Source: Peromyscus leucopus
Lineage: Eukaryota; Chordata; Mammalia; Rodentia; Cricetidae
Direction of reading: 5' to 3'
NCBI RefSeq assembly: GCF_004664715.2
Contig: NC_051073.1
Coordinates: 59,747,879-59,811,878, forward strand
DNA length: 64,000 bases
Made by a program: the position numbers and the translations under genes. The notes below the pieces were generated by a model. The model was not told the origin of the DNA and did no database searches. It worked only from the letters and a program-made list of their open reading frames with translations. How positions within the stretch are numbered: the stretch's first letter is position 1; the number at the start of each line of letters is the position of its first letter. Of this stretch, positions 58,125 to 64,000 are shown piece by piece.

Positions 58125-58162
<38 letters not shown>
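58112..58162 (+). repeat. (ACGT)n/(CA)n microsatellite
   Basis: 'cacacgtacgtacgtgtaca' passing into a CA run of about 17 units. Confidence 0.93.
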
Positions 58163-58165
<3 letters not shown>

Positions 58166-58437
58166 TTATGAAATTTCAAACGTTAAAAATAATATCCTAA
58201 AAGCTATGGGACATACGAAAGGGAAAAACAACAACAATAAACCCTCAAAACAGCAAGGTTGGAGAAAGTTTTCAAGAATGAAAACTTGAATTTGGATCCT
58301 CAGCTCCCAGGTAAAGGCCGGATGTAGCACATAAATCTGTAAACCCAGAGCTGGGGTGGGGTGATTCTGTCCCAATGTTGGGATAATTCTTGAGCTCCTG
58401 ATTCAGTGAGACCCTGTTTTCAAATAATAATGTTGAG

Positions 58438-58582
58438 GGGCTAGGGGCACTGAACTTGCTCTTACAGAGGGCACAAGTTCAGTTCCCGGCATCCATGTAA
58501 GGCATCTCACAACTGCCTGTGACTCCAGAGACAGGGAATGCAAAGCCTCAGGCCACCACCACCTGCACTCACATCCACAAAG

Positions 58583-58623
<41 letters not shown>
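58438..58623 (+). mobile_element. B2-type SINE ending in (CA)n
   Basis: 'ggggctaggggcactgaact', 'ggcatctcacaactgcctgt', then CA units at 58585-58622. Confidence 0.8.
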
Positions 58624-58624
<1 letters not shown>

Positions 58625-58625
<1 letters not shown>

Positions 58626-59125
58626 TAGAAATAATAAAAAAAGACCGAGACTGTCCGAGAAAGCTATCCACTGCCTTTGGCACCCGCACTCATAGGCATG
58701 CTGTGCACGCACACCAAGTACAGGTGGATACGCCACACCCGCAGGACATCTTCAAAACAGCTTACAACCTCCACAGCAACACTGGAAGGAAGCCGTAGAG
58801 GTTCTGCTTTTACTTAACTCTGAGCAAAAATAATTTTCAATCTTGAATTTCACACCCAGCAAAATTACTGGTCAATGTGAAAGTAAAATAAATTTTTTTG
58901 CACTCATTCAAGATCTGAAAAGTTCTTACTGCCATGTACTATGTGAGTTATCAAGAGGACATACTCCAAAGAAATTAATAAAAAATAAAATAAAAAATTT
59001 TAAAAAAAACAAGGAAAAAAGATGATCCAATAAAGAAGAGAATTTTAAGGATGACATAAAGAGATATCTCAAGATAAGAATGTAAACATAGACGAAAACC
59101 ACCAATCCAGATTATATTAAAAAGA
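58625..59125. other. Intron 1 segment without recognised repeat or gene
   Basis: Partly A-rich (58975-59030). 58625-58800 includes CA/GC-mixed text possibly left from a SINE tail. Confidence 0.5.
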
Positions 59126-59127
59126 AC

Positions 59128-59268
59128 AGGGGCTGGAGAGATGGCTCAGCGGTTAAGAGCACTCACTGACTGTCTCTGTAGACCAGGTTGGCCTTGAACT
59201 CACAGAGATTCACCTGCCTCTGCCTCCTGAGTGCTGGGATTAAAGGCGTGAACCCACTGCTGCCCGGC
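59128..59268. mobile_element. B2 head (+) joined to B1 part (-)
   Basis: The B2 head 'ggggctggagagatggctca' stops after 'agcactcactgactg' and runs straight into a reverse B1 ('gtctctgtagaccaggttgg' to 'ttaaaggcgtgaacccactg'). This is a SINE-SINE junction from a deletion or truncated insertion. Confidence 0.8.
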
Positions 59269-59612
59269 AAGAGAGGCAGAAGAATCCTGAGTTCCAGACC
59301 AGCCGCCTGGCTTAATAGTGATACCATCTCAAAAAGCCAAAAACAGAAAATAAAGAGGACAATGATTCCAAGAAAGAGCTCAAAAAATGAAGCGACTCTA
59401 CTTCATAAACATATTAATTCCCACATAAACATCAATTTGTCAACAGGAAATTATATCATAGTAGTCAATATGGTTCAGCTATATTTACAGTTATATTAAT
59501 AGATACTATGGTAACTATATTGAGAAGGGAGGGGCAGTGTAAGTTTAGGTGGAGCTGATAGCATAACATCTATACTTTACTCTGAGGAAAAGCCATATCA
59601 AGAAATAAGCTA

Positions 59613-59790
59613 GGTGCTGGGCAGTGGTGGTGCATGCCTTTAATCCCAGCACTCATCGATGCGGAAGCAGGCAGATCTCTATGAGTTCGAGGCCAGCTTG
59701 GTCTACAGAATGAGTTCCAGGACATCCAGAGCTACACAGAGAAACCCTGTCTCAAAAAATGAATGAATGAATGAATGAATAAATAAGCAA
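59613..59790 (+). mobile_element. B1 SINE with (AATG)n tail
   Basis: 'gctgggcagtggtggtgcat' to 'acagagaaaccctgtctcaa', then five AATG/AATA-type units. Confidence 0.92.
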
Positions 59791-60224
59791 GCAAGGCATG
59801 GTGATGTATCCTTGATCCCAGCACTCTGGGTGGCAAAGAAAGGTGGATCAATTTGAGTTCAAGGTCTGTGAATTTGAGGCCAGCCTCGTCTACACAGCAA
59901 GTCCCAGGCAGCTACAACTACAGTGAGACCATTAAAGATAAATTTAAGCTACAGAACTTAAAAGGGGGGGGGGGTGAGGGAGGCAATAAAACAAAGGTAT
60001 TTATTAATATAAAGTGAGGTACTGTCTAATGTATAGAGATGGAACAGGGGTGGCAGCTTTTTTGTTATCCTGTTTTAAAACTGAGGAAATTTTAATGGTC
60101 ATGAAACAAGGAACTTAAGACAATCTCTTAAGTGTAAATAAATTTGGCCTCTAGTTTGTTCTGATGTAAATAAAGATGGAACTGCTGACAAAGCCAAGCT
60201 TTAATGACTGGTATAAGTATATTA

Positions 60225-60350
60225 CAAATAGCCTTATGGCTTGAATCTCGGCCCCACCACTTTCTGTGAAGTGGGGCAAGTTACCTAATCAGGCAGTAAG
60301 ACAACCTCCTCCTCAGGTGGTTTTGCAAGGACAATTATTGAAAAATCTCT
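60225..60350 (+). mobile_element. MIR SINE
   Basis: 'ggcttgaatctcggccccac', 'gtggggcaagttacctaatc' and 'cctcctcaggtggttttgca' follow the core of the mammalian MIR family. Confidence 0.75.
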
Positions 60351-61010
60351 GATGTAGACAGAGCTGACCCATATGAATTTTCCTTCTTTCTGTGAGTCTT
60401 TCTATTCCTCAGTTAGAAGCCCTCATTCTGACCCCAAGCTGTCTTGTTGGTCACAAAGCATAAGAGAATGGACACATGGACAACTCAGCACATATCCTTG
60501 TTGGTGCTGGAAAACCATTCATGATGAGCAAGCAGACTTATCTCTGTATATGAAGGGCAGCATTCTTCTTGTTATATGAAGAGGATTATCCCCATTATCC
60601 ACATTCTGGATTAGTGCCAGCTCTCAAGAATTATCCCAATTAGTCTACAACATTGGGACAGAATTTTTTTTTTTCTTTTCTCATTTAGGTCTATTTTGCA
60701 CTGTTGCTAAGGTCTTAAAAAAAAAAAAAAAAAAGAACAAACTACAATTCATAGGTCCTCATTCCCACATTTTCAGTGCACTACTTCACAATCCTTCCAA
60801 CCAAAGTCCCATCTATACTACATCACGGAAAGAGAGAAATCAGCTCAATTCAGCTAAATGAATTATTATAGCCAACATTCTGATTATTAATTACACCTAA
60901 ATTCACAATCCAAACAACATACAAAGATAACAAAACAAAACAAGAGTATTAAGGGATTATCCTTTACCAATAAGTCAGTATCTAGCCAATCAAAGGTCTT
61001 AACTTTTGTT
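60351..61010. other. Intron 1 segment without recognised repeat or gene
   Basis: A short open frame at 60373-60579 (+) has no recognisable domain. A T run at 60666-60674 and an A run at 60718-60735 are simple tracts. Confidence 0.5.
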
Positions 61011-61977
61011 TTGGTTCATGTAGGCCAGGTAGGCTTCATACTCACTTTGTGCTGAGGATGGTTTCAGCTCCTAATATCCTATCTCCACCTCCCAAGTACT
61101 GGTGCTAACCCTAGAAATAACAAGATTTAATCCTATTCTCTGTGTATGGGGAAAGGTAAAATGATAAAATATTGAAAGCACCAGAAACAAAAGCAAAAAT
61201 AGCCCAAGAAATGACTGTCTGTTATAAAACAATTTATGACATAATTGAGGATGAAGAAAATTACAAAAATTGAACCCACTGAAACTCCTATCAGTCAACA
61301 GAGACAATACATTTGCCTAATAAAGGCAATCATTTATTTAAAAATAATAATAAAAAAGGAAAACGAGAGAAAGCCAGGGCTGGAAGTATAGCTCAGCACG
61401 AGAGCTGCTGCTCCTGCAGAGGACCCAAATCTGGTTCCCAGCACGTCCATGTTGGACAGCTGACACCCACCTGTAATTCCAGCTCCACGGGATTCAACAC
61501 CACCCTCTTAGGGCCTCTTCCACAGGCAACCCCACACATGCAGCATACACTCACATATGCACTTAGTAAAATTATGCTTTTAGAGAAAAAGCCAGGGCTA
61601 GGGAGATTGCTCAGTGGGTAAGAGCTCTTGCTGGGAAAGGATGAGGATATGAGTTTCACTCCCCAGCACCCTAATAAAAAAAAATAGGGATATGGATGCA
61701 CATGACTATAAAGCAGGCATTGGGGAGCAGAGATGTGCAGATAGATCCCTGGAGCTCAACTACCAGCCAGCTAGCCAAACTTCAGATTCATTGAGACCCT
61801 TTCTCAAGGCAGTAAGACAAAAATCAATAAAGGAAGATGCCCAAAGTCTTTCTCTAGCTTCCACATGCACACATATGAGCACAGGAACCTGGACAGTCAT
61901 GTGCTTGCAGTCCACATATATATACCCGATACATATAAATTAAAAAGTTTAAAAAACTACTACATGCAACAAAATTT

Positions 61978-61978
61978 T

Positions 61979-62026
<48 letters not shown>
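61978..62026 (+). repeat. (TG)n microsatellite
   Basis: About 23 perfect TG units following 'aaaattttgg'. Confidence 0.96.
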
Positions 62027-62027
<1 letters not shown>

Positions 62028-63429
62028 CCATTTGGTATATGTCAATTCCAAATAAAAAGTCAAGATATGCAACATTCCATGAAGACCACCAAAAAAAAAC
62101 ACATAATGCAAGGACTGGGGACATAGTCCTGTGGCAGAGCAAAGGACTAGTATGTGTTAAGTCCAGGAAATGGATCCCTGGCCCCACAAAAATAAAAGGT
62201 GCATAACAGCCTGGCACAGTGGGACACACTTTTACTCCCAGCACATGTGAGGCAGAGGCAGGTGGATCTCTTGTGAGTTTGAGGCCAGCCAGATCTCAAA
62301 GAGAGACCCTGTCTCAAAAGAAGAACAACAACAACAAAAAAAAATGTATTCAAGTATTTGATTTCAGGTAGTATTTTTATTCTCACTACTTTACCAGAGG
62401 TTTTCCACATTTGATTTTGTCAGACTTTTGGTAGGGTTGGGGGTCAACTCCAGGCCTCTAGCATGCTACACACCTGCCTTATTCTAGGTTTTGCTTTCTT
62501 GATTTGTGACAGGGTCAAGTCAAGGCTGGCTTCAAACTCAAGATCTTCCTGCCTCTGTCTTTTAAGTGCTAGTATTAGGCACAAGCTATTAGCTCTTACT
62601 CTTTTATCAATGAGTAATTTGTTTCCCTATAACTAAGATTTTTAAGAATTAAGCTGTCTTCTTCCAGTGATTTCTGGACCAGAGAGATAGTCGAGCAGTT
62701 AAGAGCACTTGCTGCTCTTACAAAGGACTCAGGTCTGGTTCCCAGTGCCCATAAGGCAGCTCAAACCATCTGCAAATCCAGTTTCTGAGGATCTAACACC
62801 CTCTTCTGGTCTCTGCAAGCACCAGGCACCATCATGATGCACATACATATACGCAGGAAAAACACTCATACACGTAAAAAATAAAGTATTTTTAAGAAGC
62901 AAGCTATTCTGAAAACTAATACTGTGCTCTTCTGTGCGTTCATTCATACTAGAAAACGTTACCATCTACTTCAAAGTTACTGTAAATTTACTTTTACTTC
63001 TTTACTTCCTCTCAGGCCTCCATCTTAAAACTGTGTATCACATAAAACAGTAAACTACCAAGAACAAATTATTTCAGCAAAACTACAGAGCTAAACCATT
63101 CTCAGTTTCCTTTCAAAATTTAGACCTTGCAGCCTTTAAAATGGAGGAAGGAGTCAGGTGTGACAGCACAGGTCTTTAATTCCAGGAGTCAGAGGCAGGT
63201 GGATCTCTGAGTTCCATGACAGCCTGGTCTATGTATGAGTTCCAGGGGCAGTCAGGGCTATGTAATGAGGGCCTGTCTCAAAATATGAGTAAATCAGGCG
63301 TGCTGTTGTACCAGTAACCCCAGCACTTGAAAGGCTGAGGCAGGACTGTTCTGAATTCAAGACAACCATGGGCTATGCATCCAGTGCTAGTCCAGCCATG
63401 ACTAAATAGTGAGACCTGTCTCAAAAACA

Positions 63430-63780
63430 AAGACAAAGCAAAGGCAATAACGCAGCCAGAAGGTGGAAATATTACCTACTTAGTCATCTAAGCTGATTGA
63501 AATTGTGAGCCGGGCTGCGTGGTGTACGTCTGAAATCCTGACAAGTCCAAAGCCAGCCTACCAAGCAAAGCCATCTCAAAAAAAGGGGGATGTGGGGTGG
63601 GGCAAATAAAGTGTGTGTGTGGGGGGAGTGGGGTTTGAAGGAACTGTTTCAACAGGAAAAAGGGATAGATGTTAGTGTGTAATACAGTATTTCAAAAGTA
63701 TTTCTCGATTGTTGGTTCTGATAGGAGTTTATCAAACCGAAGTTTAAAATCAATTCATCTGAAACTTTTCACTGCAAAGT
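63430..63780. other. Intron 1 segment, degraded SINE remnants
   Basis: 'gccgggctgcgtggtgtacg' at about 63509 is a B1-like fragment, followed by a G-rich stretch. The rest to 63780 is not recognised. Confidence 0.5.
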
Positions 63781-64000
63781 GGATCGGAAGCAGATGCATC
63801 CAACCCTCTCTCATCCTTTCCTGCCGACAGCCCTGACTCCAGCCATCCTCCAGTTTTCTGCTCCCACTGCGAGCTTCAGCTAACGCTTGGCGGTTGGTTT
63901 CCCTCGCATCACCGCTCACACAGCCGACCAACTTGTCATTGCTATAATTACCACACCCCCGTCAGCAGCGCCCGGGCCCGCGTAGTTATGACATCTGTAA
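63780..64000. promoter_or_regulatory. Possible edge of a GC-rich promoter-proximal region
   Basis: SINEs stop and GC/CpG content rises toward the right edge ('agcagcgcccgggcccgcgt' near 63965-63984). Given the direction of KPNA1, this is where a noncoding first exon or CpG-island shore could begin. No start site, splice donor or core promoter can be identified, so this is a guess from position and composition. Confidence 0.25.

Larger units (their letters stand above)
45467..64000 (-). other. KPNA1 intron 1 (partial)
   Basis: At least 18.5 kb between the ATG exon and an unseen upstream noncoding exon. It is heavily SINE-loaded. SINE copies not given their own line: an old B3/B4-type (-) at 45590-45770; B1 (+) at 45885-46010, 47450-47600, 50765-50900, 51283-51400, 53105-53245, 59795-59935, 62205-62325, 63150-63290 and 63290-63430; B2 (+) at 46890-47065, 50575-50745, 52015-52150, 61376-61545 and 62675-62885; B2/B4-type (-) at 48330-48545, 49100-49310, 52635-52825, 54472-54632 and 57455-57600; B1 (-) at 48710-48830 and 61010-61100; ID-type (+) at 57645-57715, 61586-61675 and 62112-62195. 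Confidence 0.75.

Overview
This is a mammalian nuclear DNA window from a rodent, most likely a cricetid (hamster, deer mouse or vole group). It is crowded with B1, B2 and ID SINEs. Many B1 copies carry the tail 'caccaaaactacacagagaaaccctg', which I associate with cricetids. It also holds rodent URR1 elements, solo LTRs and endogenous retrovirus (ERV) remnants. The species call is inference.

The only conserved protein-coding gene I can support is KPNA1 (importin alpha-5, a karyopherin alpha), on the minus strand. Eleven consecutive coding exons run right to left from the ATG exon (45333-45466) to 3215-3342. All have GT-AG boundaries, phases join without a break, and they encode residues 1-416 plus two bases of codon 417 with no stop. 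The last roughly 120 residues (final ARM repeats and C-terminal tail) lie beyond position 1. The 5' noncoding exon(s) and promoter were not found and probably lie near or beyond position 64000. The exons encode the importin-beta-binding (IBB) domain and ARM repeats 1-8, including the Trp/Asn ladder that holds nuclear localisation signals.

Everything else is intron, mostly transposon-derived. Intron 10 (5433-15193) holds a + strand L1 ORF2 remnant split by B2, B1 and a ~1.5 kb LTR-like element. Introns 5 to 9 (15273-25613) are relatively repeat-poor, with a ~4.6 kb low-repeat stretch at 20310-24930. Intron 3 (29306-35130) has a solo LTR with perfect 6-bp target duplications, a GGAA tract, and the second copy of the ~1.5 kb LTR-like element. 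Intron 2 (35239-45332) contains a broken 5.25 kb class I ERV (36493-41743), with a tRNA-Gly-type primer site, decayed gag and pol, no recognisable env, and another LTR inserted in pol. Two related LTRs follow in inverted orientation. Intron 1 (45467-64000, open-ended) has an ancient L1 in the sense orientation, a Tigger DNA-transposon fossil, URR1, a MIR, and a ~1 kb mRNA 3'-end retrocopy inside an older repeat with a 14-bp target duplication.

I found no bacterial-type gene, CRISPR array, operon or clearly new gene system. The most interesting material is the nested insertion order, the inverted LTR pair, the unidentified retrocopy and the unassigned LTR-like family. All family names come from recognition by eye, without a database search.
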